Assembly: GCF_008923205.2 (NCBI RefSeq)
Contig: NZ_WBMS02000020.1
Location: 62,001 to 126,000, forward strand
DNA: 64,000 nucleotides
Direction of reading: 5' to 3'
Source of the DNA: Actinomadura physcomitrii
GTDB taxonomy: Bacteria > Actinomycetota > Actinomycetes > Streptosporangiales > Streptosporangiaceae
Shown: piece by piece, positions 17,542-25,805 of the stretch
Layout of the letters: every line of letters begins with the position of its first letter
How positions within the stretch are numbered: position 1 is the first letter of the stretch
Notes under the pieces: generated by a model
What the model saw: the letters and a program-made list of their open reading frames with translations, nothing else
Told to the model about the DNA's origin: nothing
Databases searched by the model: none
Made by a program: the position numbers and the translations under genes

Positions 17542-18789
17542 TCACGGTTCCGTTCGCGGACGGCGAGTTGCGGCGAATGCGCGCTCCGCCGTGTCGATCT
17601 CGGCGAGCTGCTTGAGGATCTCCCTCGGCGAGGATTCTCCTACGACCTTCTGCAGCAGCGGGGTGTGGTCCAGGATCGCGTCGCGCACCGCCTGCAGGGG
17701 ACGCGGCGCGTGGTGGAACAGCTGTCCGAGGATGTAGGCCTGCTGGGACTGGCGGGCGGTGTGGGGTTTGCGGGGCTCCTCGTAGGCCTGCAGCGCCGTT
17801 CGCACGGCGGCGGGGTCGGTCAGATCCACTCCGGCCAGCCGCCGGCCCAGGAAGTAGCCGTCCTCGGTCGCCATCCCCGCACCGTAGGCCGCGTACGGCG
17901 AGGTGGAGTGGGCGGCGTCCCCGGCCAGTGTCACGCGGCCCTTGGACCACTGCTTGAGCGGTTTGCGGTCCCGCAGCACCCAGCGCTGCACATTGCCCGG
18001 GTCGGTGGCCGCGATGAGCTGCGGCAGCGGCGCGGCGAATCCCTCGGCCAGCCTGGTAGCGGTCGCGTGGAGGTCGCCGGTGAACTCGGTGCGTCCGTCG
18101 TGGGCGGTGAGCACCCACCACTGGAAACCGTCGCGGCCCTTGTGCCGGATGGACGTCCAGGACCCCTGCACCGTGCGGTCGTGCGAAATGATGCACAGGC
18201 CCCGATCGGCGCCGGCGTCCTCGGCGAAGGTGAAGCCGCCGAAGATGTGCAGGTTGTGCTCCCGTTTCGGGAAATCGCCCCACAGCGTGCGGCGCACCAT
18301 GGAGTCGATGCCGTCCGCGCCGACCAGCACGTCGGCCTCGTGCACCTCGCCCCCGTCCAGGTGCACCCGCACGCCCGACCCGTCCTGCTCGAAACGCTCC
18401 ACCCGGCTGTTCACCCGCAGCGTCCCGGACGGCACAGCGGCCAGCAGGCGCTCGTACAGCTCCGGGCGCAGCAGGCCGATGAACCCGCCGCCGTAGTCGC
18501 GGACCACGTCCTCCGGCAGATCGATCGCCACCCGCCGGCGCCCGTCGACCCGCCGAAACTCCGAATGGCAGGGCGCGCCCAGGTCCTCGACGTCCACGCC
18601 CATCAGACCGAGCGCCTTGATGGGCGGCGGCCACAGGTTGAGGATGTTGCCGGCCGGACGGGCCTGCGGGTACCGCTCGAACAGCACCACCTCGTGCCCC
18701 GCTTGATGCACCGACAGCGCGGTCGCCAACCCGGCGGGACCGGCACCGATCACCGCGACGCGCCCGCGCCTGCTCGAGACGGCTTCCAT
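17542..18789 (-). CDS. FAD-dependent monooxygenase
   Basis: A 415-residue class A flavoprotein hydroxylase. The N-terminal Rossmann motif is VAVIGAGPAGLATALSVHQ, the DG motif is VLVGADGIDSMVR near 165, and the second FAD motif is LAGDAAHSTSPYAAYGAGMA near 290. Such enzymes hydroxylate aromatic substrates with NAD(P)H. It is divergent from a TetR gene, and the 197-bp gap holds a palindrome that is a likely TetR operator. I take TetR repression of this gene as the probable control. Confidence 0.92.
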   Translation of the reverse strand: MEAVSSRRGRVAVIGAGPAGLATALSVHQAGHEVVLFERYPQARPAGNILNLWPPPIKALGLMGVDVEDLGAPCHSEFRRVDGRRRVAIDLPEDVVRDYGGGFIGLLRPELYERLLAAVPSGTLRVNSRVERFEQDGSGVRVHLDGGEVHEADVLVGADGIDSMVRRTLWGDFPKREHNLHIFGGFTFAEDAGADRGLCIISHDRTVQGSWTSIRHKGRDGFQWWVLTAHDGRTEFTGDLHATATRLAEGFAAPLPQLIAATDPGNVQRWVLRDRKPLKQWSKGRVTLAGDAAHSTSPYAAYGAGMATEDGYFLGRRLAGVDLTDPAAVRTALQAYEEPRKPHTARQSQQAYILGQLFHHAPRPLQAVRDAILDHTPLLQKVVGESSPREILKQLAEIDTAERAFAATRRPRTEP

Positions 18790-18891
18790 GAGCTCTCCCT
18801 TGATGAGCGGGCCGGATCAGATCCGCCGCGGCCTGATGGCCCTGGCCGGGGAAGGGCAGTGGAGGGTCACTGGATCCGGCCGACGAAACCG

Positions 18892-18905
18892 TAGTGTGCA
18901 CTACC
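18892..18905. promoter_or_regulatory. Palindromic operator between FAD monooxygenase and TetR genes
   Basis: GTAGTGTGCACTAC has perfect 6-bp arms around a 2-bp centre. It lies midway in the divergent intergenic region, which is where TetR repressors usually bind to control themselves and their neighbour. Confidence 0.6.
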
Positions 18906-18986
18906 GTTTGATAGGAGAATGGAGCCGACCGCCGCCGATGTCAAGCGCCGGACGCCGCGAACCGCCTGGTCAGCCGATCGAGCAGA

Positions 18987-19658
18987 ATGAGGCCCATGAG
19001 CACCCGCGAGCCGCCCGCCGACCTGACGATCCGGCCGCCGCAGCAGCGGCGCAGCCGCGAGGCGTGGGCACGGGTCCTCGACGCCGGCGTGGCGATCATC
19101 GAGGAGGGCGGCTACGAGGCCTTCACCATCGCCGCCGTCTGCGAACGGGCACAGGTCGCACCGCGGGCGATCTACGCCCGCGCCGACACCAAGGACGCCC
19201 TCTTCCTCGCCGTCTACGAACACGGCATATCCCGCATACGAGCCGATCAAGCGGTCTTCGACGACCCCGACCGCTGGACGGGCCTGCCGCCGCACCGTGC
19301 GGTCGGTGAGGCGATCCGGGAAATGGCCCGGATCTTCACCCGGCACGCCCGCTTCCTCGGAAACATCGTGCTGATCGCCGGCGCCCACCCCGAAGTCCGC
19401 CGGCGCGGCGGCGTCAACGCCCGAGCACTCGGCGACCAGTTCGCCTCACTCGTGCTGACGCACCGCGACCACATCACTCACGACGACCCCGAAGAGGCCG
19501 TCCGCACCTGCTACAACACCATCTTCTCGACCCTGGCCATCCGGGTCGCCTACGGTCCCGGCTTCGTCGCGCCCGCCACCGACGACGCCGCCTTCGCCGA
19601 CCAGCTCGCGGACGTCGCCGCACGCTTCCTCCTCGGGGCTCCGCAGCCACGGCCCTGA
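18987..19658 (+). CDS. TetR family transcriptional regulator
   Basis: A 223-residue repressor. The DNA-binding helix-turn-helix lies near residues 25-70 (VLDAGVAIIEEGGYEAFTIA, AQVAPRAIYARADTKDALFL). The ligand-binding part is unremarkable. A second ATG at 18996 is equally possible; both have only weak ribosome sites. Orientation and the palindrome upstream point to control of the FAD monooxygenase gene. Confidence 0.9.
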   Translation: MRPMSTREPPADLTIRPPQQRRSREAWARVLDAGVAIIEEGGYEAFTIAAVCERAQVAPRAIYARADTKDALFLAVYEHGISRIRADQAVFDDPDRWTGLPPHRAVGEAIREMARIFTRHARFLGNIVLIAGAHPEVRRRGGVNARALGDQFASLVLTHRDHITHDDPEEAVRTCYNTIFSTLAIRVAYGPGFVAPATDDAAFADQLADVAARFLLGAPQPRP

Positions 19659-19768
19659 CGACCAGGGGACTTCGTCCTCCGGGCGGTGACGGCCGCGGGG
19701 CCCGCTCCAGCCGCGGATCAGTATGCGGTGGTGGCGGGCGGCCTTGCGGCGGTGCCGTCTCGAGGTCG

Positions 19769-20438
19769 TCATCTCGGGGGTCTGTTGCGTCTTCTGTATT
19801 CCGTGGGGGTCAGTCCGACGAGGGTCCTGAAACGCCGGGCGAAGTACGTCGGGTCGTCCCAGCCGACGGCGGCGCCGACGCGGGCGGCGGGCAGGGGCGA
19901 GTTCACCAGCAGCGCCGCCGCACGCTCGGCCCGAAGCCGGGCCAGGAAGCCCCTCGGCGTCGAGCCGGTGCACTGCGCGAACAGGCGGCCGAGGTAGGCG
20001 GGGTCCAGGTTGACGGCGCGCGCGAGGCCAGCCGCCACGGCTCGGCGGGCGCGGCTTCGAGCCGCGCGATGGTCGCGGCCACCGCGGGGTGGACGGCCGG
20101 TGCGTCCACGCGGCGGTCGGCGGTGAGGGCGGCGCCGACGCCGTCGGCGTCCGGCACGCCGCCAGGGCGCGGAGCCTCGCCACCGCCGCGTCGGCGTCCG
20201 GGTCGCCGACGCCGTGGCGCGGCGCCGGACCGACCGCGACGACGCGCCCGCCGGCCTCGGCGAACACGGCGAGCCTGCGTGCCGTCTCCCCTTCGAGCAC
20301 CGTGCACGCGGGAAGGAGGACGGTGCCGTACGACTCGTCCGCGACCTCCAGGCGTCCCCGCGCGACGTCGGCGCGCTGCACGGAGTCGTCGTCCACGACG
20401 TCGGCGTCGATGCCCAGCCGGTCGAGCACGCCGGGCAG
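19769..20438 (-). pseudogene. Decayed AraC-type regulator joined to a glycosidase-like module
   Basis: Coherent protein similarity runs through three reading frames. From 20438 to about 20157 one frame encodes a module (DADVVDDDSVQRADVARGRL, VLLPACTVLEGETARRLAVF, AGGRVVAVGP) like the amidotransferase-fold part of some glycoside hydrolases. A second frame continues with VHPAVAATIARLEAAPAEPW, a typical AraC pre-HTH segment. A third (20041-19769) encodes the AraC helix-turn-helix region with LDPAYLGRLFAQCTGSTPRG and DPTYFARRFRTLVGLTP, ending in RRRNRPPR. At least two frameshifts separate these parts, and the regulator's sensor domain is missing. The glycosidase-like assignment is tentative; the AraC part is clear. 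Confidence 0.7.
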
Positions 20439-20449
20439 CCCGCGGAGAC

Positions 20450-20719
20450 CTGGCCGTCGGCATCCGCGACGGACGCCGCGCGCTCGGCGGCACGGCACCG
20501 AGCGCATGGGCGCAGCAGGCGGTGAGCCGCCTCGAAGCGATCGCGGCCCCGGTGTTCGCTCAGCAGGAGCCGCTCGCGCCCCGCAAGGCCACCGCGATCC
20601 GGCCGCTGGCCCTGTGCCTGGCCCGCGAGGCGGAGGCCGCCCGCGCACCCGCCCTCGGCGACCCGTTCCGCGGCGTCGCCGTCGGCATCACCCTGCTGGA
20701 ACGAGACACCATCGACTGA
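20450..20719 (+). pseudogene. Protein fragment of unknown origin
   Basis: The last 89 residues of a plus-strand frame read like real protein (QQAVSRLEAIAAPVFAQQEP, then DPFRGVAVGITLLERDTID), while the sequence before it is low-complexity Arg/Pro noise. I do not recognise the family. It starts where the decayed minus-strand gene ends, which suggests a rearrangement junction near 20.44 kb. Confidence 0.35.
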
Positions 20720-20811
20720 AGCCCCCTCCACCCCCGTCGTGACCCGCATCGGCACGTCGCGCCCGTGCGCCGAACCGCCACACAGACCGGGCTTTTCCGG
20801 CACGTCTCCGT

Positions 20812-20833
20812 TATTCTAAAGTTAGCAATTGCC
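20812..20833 (+). promoter_or_regulatory. Probable ArsR operator and promoter
   Basis: TATTCT (20812-20817) runs into AAAGTTAGCAATTGCC. The core GTTAGCAATTGC recurs as GTTGGCAATTGC in front of the membrane-complex operon at 21.55 kb. It lies about 220 bases before the arsR start, implying a long leader; I see no gene in 20834-21054. Confidence 0.5.
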
Positions 20834-21054
20834 TAGGTCGGCAGTTCGGAGCGCACTCCGGACGGCGCGTCGATCAGGCGCGGGCGTTGAGGCTCGTGCA
20901 TCACGGCGTACGGTGGGGCTCGGTGGATGTCCGGGCATTGGTCATGACGGTGGGACGGGCCGGGCGACCGGGCCTCGGCGGACGGGCGGGCACGCCGCAC
21001 CAGGCCGCCTGATGGCGGTGCCGGCCCGGAGCCGGTGAAGGGAGATGGGGCACT

Positions 21055-21411
21055 GTGAGCGCGCCGCTGTACCAGTTGAAGGCGGAGTTCTTCAAGACGT
21101 TGGGGCATCCGGCCCGGATCCGGGTGCTGGAGCTGCTCAGCGAGCGCGACCACGCGGTGTCGGAGATGCTTCCCGAGGTGGGGATCGAGCCGGCGCACCT
21201 TTCGCAGCAGCTGGCGGTGCTGCGGCGGGCCGGTCTGGTGGTGTCGCGCAAGGAGGGGTCGACGGTGATCTACTCGTTGACCAGCCCGCGTGTGGCGGAG
21301 TTGCTGGCGGTCGCCCGGGCGATCCTGACCGGGGTGCTGTCCGGGCAGGCCGAGCTGCTGGACGATCTGCGGGCGGCCGGCGCCGGAGCCGGGGGATCCA
21401 AGCAGGCCTGA
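21055..21411 (+). CDS. ArsR family transcriptional regulator
   Basis: A 118-residue winged-helix regulator with FFKTLGHPARIRVLELLSER, the recognition helix region GIEPAHLSQQLAVLRRAGLV and the wing SRKEGSTVIYSL. No Cys pair of the classical metal-sensing type is present, so the signal is unknown. It lies directly before the Ehr-like operon, and both have the AGTTAGCAATTGC-type element, so it probably controls that operon and itself. Confidence 0.92.
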   Translation: MSAPLYQLKAEFFKTLGHPARIRVLELLSERDHAVSEMLPEVGIEPAHLSQQLAVLRRAGLVVSRKEGSTVIYSLTSPRVAELLAVARAILTGVLSGQAELLDDLRAAGAGAGGSKQA

Positions 21412-21541
21412 GGTCGCGATGCGGCGCGGGTGATCTCTCAGGTCACGCCGCGGTCGTCTCGCTGAGCCCGCCTGAGGATGCGCAGCGGTATCCCGCCGGG
21501 CTGAGGGGCGCTCCCGGGCGAGGGAGCCGCCTGTTGTTGAG

Positions 21542-21579
21542 TTGCTAACGTTGGCAATTGCGCAGGACGGTAGTATTCC
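21542..21579 (+). promoter_or_regulatory. Promoter and operator of the membrane-complex operon
   Basis: TTGGCA (21551-21556), a 17-base spacer and TATTCC (21574-21579) form a plausible promoter. Overlapping the -35 is TTGCTAACGTTGGCAA (21542-21557), an inverted repeat with one mismatch, the same half-site seen before arsR. A repressor bound here would mask the -35 hexamer. Confidence 0.6.
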
Positions 21580-21620
21580 TGCGGGTCGGTGCCCTTTGGG
21601 CTCTTACATAGAGGACGTAC

Positions 21621-22106
21621 GTGAAAGATCTGCTGCGCAAGATCCTCAAGACCGGCCGGGTGGCCGAGGACGCGCCCGACCGCCCTGAGGCGGCCTCGCC
21701 GGACCGGACCCGTGCGCTGGGCGGATCGGTGCAGGTCCGGCACGTCGACGCGGGGTCGTGCAACGGGTGCGAGGTGGAGATCGCCTCGGCGTTCGGACCG
21801 GTGTACGACGCCGAACGGTACGGGGCCCGGCAGGTGGCCTCGCCGCGGCATGCCGACGCGCTGATGGTGACCGGGCCGGTGACCCGCAACATGGAGATGG
21901 CGTTGCGCCGCACCTATGAGGCCGTGCCGGAGCCGAAGGTCGTGGTGGCGGTCGGTGACTGCGCGCGCAACTGCGGAGTGTTCGCCGAGGCGTACGGGGT
22001 GGCGGGCGCGGTGGGGGACGTGGTTCCGGTGGACGTCGAGGTGCGCGGTTGCCCTCCGGAGCCGGAGGCGATCGTGGCGGCGCTTCGGGGACTCACCGGC
22101 CGATGA
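21621..22106 (+). CDS. NuoB/HycG-like iron-sulfur subunit of a membrane oxidoreductase
   Basis: A 161-residue small subunit carrying one [4Fe-4S] cluster. The Cys ligands are in SCNGCEVE near 51-54, GDCARNC near 117, and RGCPPEP near 147. CNGC is the hydrogenase/HycG form; complex I NuoB has CC. GTG start with AGAGGA upstream. It is the first gene of a six-gene operon coupled by ATGA/GTGA overlaps. It should pass electrons at the interface with the large subunit. No ferredoxin-like 2[4Fe-4S] subunit (HycF/NuoI type) is encoded in the operon. Confidence 0.9.
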   Translation: MKDLLRKILKTGRVAEDAPDRPEAASPDRTRALGGSVQVRHVDAGSCNGCEVEIASAFGPVYDAERYGARQVASPRHADALMVTGPVTRNMEMALRRTYEAVPEPKVVVAVGDCARNCGVFAEAYGVAGAVGDVVPVDVEVRGCPPEPEAIVAALRGLTGR

Positions 22107-24178
22107 GCCTGACGGGCGCCGCGTTCGCGGTGGCGATGGGGTCCAGTGCGCTCGCCGCGGCGGCAGGGGCGGCGCTGCCGCGGCGAGCCCGCCGCATCAC
22201 CGCCGGCGCGGGGACGCTCGCCGCCGGCGGGGCCGCGGGGGTGGCGGGGGTGGCGGCGATGGCGGGCCGCTCTTGGGGGACGTGGCTCCCCGACGTGCTT
22301 CCCCTCGCGGGGGTGCGGTTGGCGCTCGATCCGCTGAGCGGAGTGTTCCTCGCGGTCACGGGCGCTGTCGCGGTGTGCGCGGCGGTGTACGGCGTCGGGT
22401 ACGCCCGCCCGGGGAAAGAAGCCGCCGGCCACGGCCCGGGCGGTCTCGGGGTGGACGGCCGGGTCGCTCAGGCGATGGTGCCGCTGTTCGTGGCGGCGAT
22501 GCTGCTGGTGCCCGCGGCGGCGAGCGTGAGCACGTTCCTGGTGGCCTGGGAGCTGATGGCGCTGGCCTCGCTGCTGCTGGTGGCGGCCGAGCATCGGCGG
22601 CGGGCGGCGGTCGCCGAGGCCGGACTGTGGTACGCGGTGATGACGCATCTGGGCTTGGTGGTCGTCCTCGCGGGACTGGCGGCGTTCGCGGCCGAAGCGC
22701 ACGGCGAGACGTTCGCCGCCATGCGGGCGGCCTCCGCCGGCCTGTCGCCGGCGGTCCGCGGGGCCGTGTTCGTGGCGACCTTCGCCGGGTTCGCGTCCAA
22801 GGCGGGCATCGTGCCGCTGCACGTCTGGCTGCCGCGCGCTCACCCGGAGGCGCCGAGCCATGTGTCGGCGCTGATGAGCGCGGCGATGGTGAACCTGGGC
22901 GTGTACGGGATCGTGCGGGTCGGCCTGGACCTTCTGGGCGGCGGACCGGCCTGGTGGTGGCTGCTGGTGCTGGCGGCGGGCGCGGTCTCGGCGGTGTACG
23001 GCATCTTGCAGGCGGCGGTGGCCGCCGATATCAAGCGGCTGCTGGCGTACTCGACCTGCGAGAACATGGGTCTGGTGCTGATCGGTGTCGGCGCCTGCGG
23101 GTTCTTGCGGTCCTCGGGTGCGGGTGCGCTCGCGGCGCTGGCGCTGACCGCCGCGCTGCTGCACGTGGTCAACCACGCGGGCTTCAAGACGCTGCTGTTC
23201 CTGGCGGCGGGATCGGTGCTGCACGCCACCGGGACCCGCGATCTGGACGCGCTCGGCGGGTTGCGGTCGCCGATGCCGGCGACGACCGCGCTGTTCGGGG
23301 TGGGGGCACTGATGGCGTCGGCGCTGCCGCCGGGCAACGGGTTCGTCTCCGAATGGCTGCTGCTGCAGAGCCTGATCCACGCCCTGCCGTCGGGAGGGAC
23401 CCTCGCCGCGGTCACGATGCCGCTGGCGGTGGCGGCGGTGGCGTTGTCGGCGGGGCTGGCGATCGCCACGTTCGTCCGGGCCTTCGGGGTGGGCTTCCTG
23501 GCCCGGCCGCGCACGCCCGCGGCCGGGCGGGCGCATGAGAGCCCGCCGTCGATGGTGACGGGCATGGCGGTGGCCGCCGTCTGCTGCGTCGTGCTGGCGC
23601 TGGTCCCCGGCCCGGTGGCCGGCGGGCTGTCGCGCGCGGTGGCGGTCGCGGTGCCGGGGCCCAAGGCGGTGACCGGCCCGGCGGCGGACGCGGGGACGCT
23701 GCATCTGGCGGGGCTACCGAGCACGATGTCCCCGCTGCTGATCGTCGGCGCGTTGCTGGCGGCGGTGGTCGCGCTGGCCGCCGTGCTGCGCGGTGCCGCC
23801 TTGCGGCGCACCGAACGGCTCGCGCGGAGGCGGGCGCGGCCGTGGGACTGCGGGGCGGGGCCGATGTCGGCGCGGACGGAGTACACCGCGACCTCGTTCG
23901 CCGAGCCGTTGCAGCGGGTGTTCGACGACGTGCTGGCCCCCGAGACCGATGTGGACGTCACACCGGTGGCCGAGTCGGCGTATCTGGTGGACAGCGTGAC
24001 CTACCGGGCCCGGGTGGGCGACAGGGTGGAGCACCGGCTGTACCGGCCGGTACTCGCCGCGGTGGCGTGGGCGGGACGGGCGGCCCGGCCGCTGGCCAAC
24101 GGCAGTGTCCACCGCTACGTCGGGTACGGCTTCTACGCCTTCACCGGCGTGCTGGTCGCTCTGGCGGTGCTGCGATGA
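22103..24178 (+). CDS. HyfB-like proton-conducting membrane subunit
   Basis: A 691-residue polytopic protein of the NuoL/MrpA antiporter-like family. Its core has SKAGIVPLHVWLPRAHPEAP near 233-250, the conserved Lys/His region of proton-translocating subunits, and RLLAYSTCENMGLVLIG near 312. About fourteen hydrophobic segments are visible, and the last 100 residues contain a soluble TEYTATSFAEPL piece typical of HyfB/HycC. It should couple electron transfer to proton or sodium movement. The ATG overlaps the preceding stop as ATGA. Confidence 0.9.
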   Translation: MSLTGAAFAVAMGSSALAAAAGAALPRRARRITAGAGTLAAGGAAGVAGVAAMAGRSWGTWLPDVLPLAGVRLALDPLSGVFLAVTGAVAVCAAVYGVGYARPGKEAAGHGPGGLGVDGRVAQAMVPLFVAAMLLVPAAASVSTFLVAWELMALASLLLVAAEHRRRAAVAEAGLWYAVMTHLGLVVVLAGLAAFAAEAHGETFAAMRAASAGLSPAVRGAVFVATFAGFASKAGIVPLHVWLPRAHPEAPSHVSALMSAAMVNLGVYGIVRVGLDLLGGGPAWWWLLVLAAGAVSAVYGILQAAVAADIKRLLAYSTCENMGLVLIGVGACGFLRSSGAGALAALALTAALLHVVNHAGFKTLLFLAAGSVLHATGTRDLDALGGLRSPMPATTALFGVGALMASALPPGNGFVSEWLLLQSLIHALPSGGTLAAVTMPLAVAAVALSAGLAIATFVRAFGVGFLARPRTPAAGRAHESPPSMVTGMAVAAVCCVVLALVPGPVAGGLSRAVAVAVPGPKAVTGPAADAGTLHLAGLPSTMSPLLIVGALLAAVVALAAVLRGAALRRTERLARRRARPWDCGAGPMSARTEYTATSFAEPLQRVFDDVLAPETDVDVTPVAESAYLVDSVTYRARVGDRVEHRLYRPVLAAVAWAGRAARPLANGSVHRYVGYGFYAFTGVLVALAVLR

Positions 24179-25131
24179 GCGTGACGGTCGCCGGTTCGGT
24201 CGGCGCGGCCGCGCAGGTGGTGCTGGTGGGGGCCGGGGCGCCGCTGCTGGTGGGGCTGATGCGGCAGGTGCGGGCCCGCTTGGAGGGACGCGCCGGGGCC
24301 GGCGTGCTGCAGCCGTGGCGGGACCTGCGCAAGCTGATGCGCAAGCAGCCGATCACGCCGGACGGGACGGGCCCGGTGTTCCGGGTCGCGCCGCTGCTGC
24401 CGGCCGCGACGGCGCTGGTGATCGCCGCGGTGATCCCGATCGCGACGACGGCGTCGCCGCTGGACGGCGCCGCGGACCTGTTCGCGGTGACGGCGCTGCT
24501 GGCGCTCGGCACGGTGGCGCTCGCGCTGGCCGGGCTCGACACCGGCACCGCCTTCGGCGGGATGGGCGCCAGCCGCGAGACGACGGTGATGGCGCTGGTG
24601 GAGCCCACCATCCTGGTGTCGGTGTTCGCGCTGTCGGTGCGGGTCGGCTCCACCAACCTCGGCGCGATCGTCACCTCCACGCTGCACGAACCGCAGCGGG
24701 TGATCTCCCCCGTGAGCCTGCTCGCCGCCATCGCGCTGGCGGTGGTGACCATCGCCGAGACCGGGCGGATCCCGGTCGACAACCCCGCCACGCATCTGGA
24801 ACTGACGATGGTCCACGAGGCGATGGTGCTGGAGTACTCGGGGCCGGACCTGGCGCTGGTGGAATGGGCGTCGGCGATGCGGCTGACGCTCCTGCTCGGC
24901 CTGGTCGCCAACCTGTTCGCCCCCTGGGGCGTGACCGGCGCGTCGATGGCGATGCTGCCGCTCGCGGTGGCGGCCTACGCGGCGAAGGTCGCGGTACTGG
25001 GCGGCGTGCTGGCCGCCGGTGAGGTGTTCATGGCCAAGCTGCGCATGTTCCGGGTGCCCGAACTGCTGGCCGGCTCCTTCGTCCTGGCCCTGCTGGCCGT
25101 CGCCGCCTCCTTCTTCCTGGTGGGTACGTGA
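24175..25131 (+). CDS. NuoH/HycD-like membrane anchor subunit
   Basis: A 318-residue membrane protein homologous to NuoH/HycD/HyfC, which connects the iron-sulfur/large-subunit module to the membrane arm. Diagnostic stretches are LQPWRDLRKLMRKQP near 45, the charged loop ETGRIPVDNPATHLEL near 205, and MVHEAMVLEYSGPDLAL near 220. ATGA overlap at its start and GTGA at its end support tight co-translation. Confidence 0.92.
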   Translation: MSVTVAGSVGAAAQVVLVGAGAPLLVGLMRQVRARLEGRAGAGVLQPWRDLRKLMRKQPITPDGTGPVFRVAPLLPAATALVIAAVIPIATTASPLDGAADLFAVTALLALGTVALALAGLDTGTAFGGMGASRETTVMALVEPTILVSVFALSVRVGSTNLGAIVTSTLHEPQRVISPVSLLAAIALAVVTIAETGRIPVDNPATHLELTMVHEAMVLEYSGPDLALVEWASAMRLTLLLGLVANLFAPWGVTGASMAMLPLAVAAYAAKVAVLGGVLAAGEVFMAKLRMFRVPELLAGSFVLALLAVAASFFLVGT

Positions 25132-25805
25132 ACGACACCCTGTACGTGCAGCTTCTGGACCTGGCGTGCGGCGCGTTCCTGCTCGCGGGCGTGCTGGTGC
25201 TGTGGCGCCGCGACCTCGCCGCGATCGTGCGGCTGTTCGCCGTCCAGGGCGCCGCGCTGGGCGTGCTGGTCGCCGTCCTCGGCGTCCACGACGGCGACAC
25301 CGAAGTGATCGGCCTCGCGGTGGGGATCGGGCTGCTGCGCGCGGTGCTGCTGCCCTGGCTGCTGCGGCGCGCGCTGGCCGCGAGCGGCGGCGCGGCCGGT
25401 CCCGCGGCGAACCGGGAGACCGCGCCGCTGGTGAACGTGGCCGCCTCGCTGGTGGTCGCGGCGCTGCTGGCGCTGCTCGCCTACGCGGTGACCCGTCCGG
25501 TGGTGGCGCTGGACCCCTCTCCGGCGGCGCACGCGGTACCGGTCGCGCTGACCGTGGTGCTGATCGGGTTCTTCGCCCTGGTGACCAGGCGGCGGGCGCT
25601 GTCCCAGGTGGTGGGGTTCCTGCTGGTCGACAACGGCATCACCGCGGTGGCGTTCCTGACCACCTCGGGGGTGCCGCTGATCGTGGAGGGCGGCGTGTCC
25701 CTGGACGTGCTGCTGGCGGTGCTGGTGCTGCAGTTGCTGACGGCCCGGATCCGGGCCGCGTTCGGCGACACCGACCTGGACGGCTTGCGGGAGTTGCGGG
25801 ACTGA
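25128..25805 (+). CDS. HyfE-like membrane subunit
   Basis: A 225-residue protein with about seven hydrophobic segments. Size, position between HyfC- and HyfF-like genes, and features such as the C-terminal LTARIRAAFGDTDLDGLREL match HyfE, which combines a NuoK-like fold with extra helices. The GTG start overlaps the preceding stop as GTGA. Evidence is mainly context and topology. Confidence 0.82.
   Translation: MNDTLYVQLLDLACGAFLLAGVLVLWRRDLAAIVRLFAVQGAALGVLVAVLGVHDGDTEVIGLAVGIGLLRAVLLPWLLRRALAASGGAAGPAANRETAPLVNVAASLVVAALLALLAYAVTRPVVALDPSPAAHAVPVALTVVLIGFFALVTRRRALSQVVGFLLVDNGITAVAFLTTSGVPLIVEGGVSLDVLLAVLVLQLLTARIRAAFGDTDLDGLRELRD

Noticed and set aside
20829..21038. 69-residue plus-strand frame before arsR
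   Set aside because: Arg/Gly-rich, no ribosome site; more likely untranslated leader.
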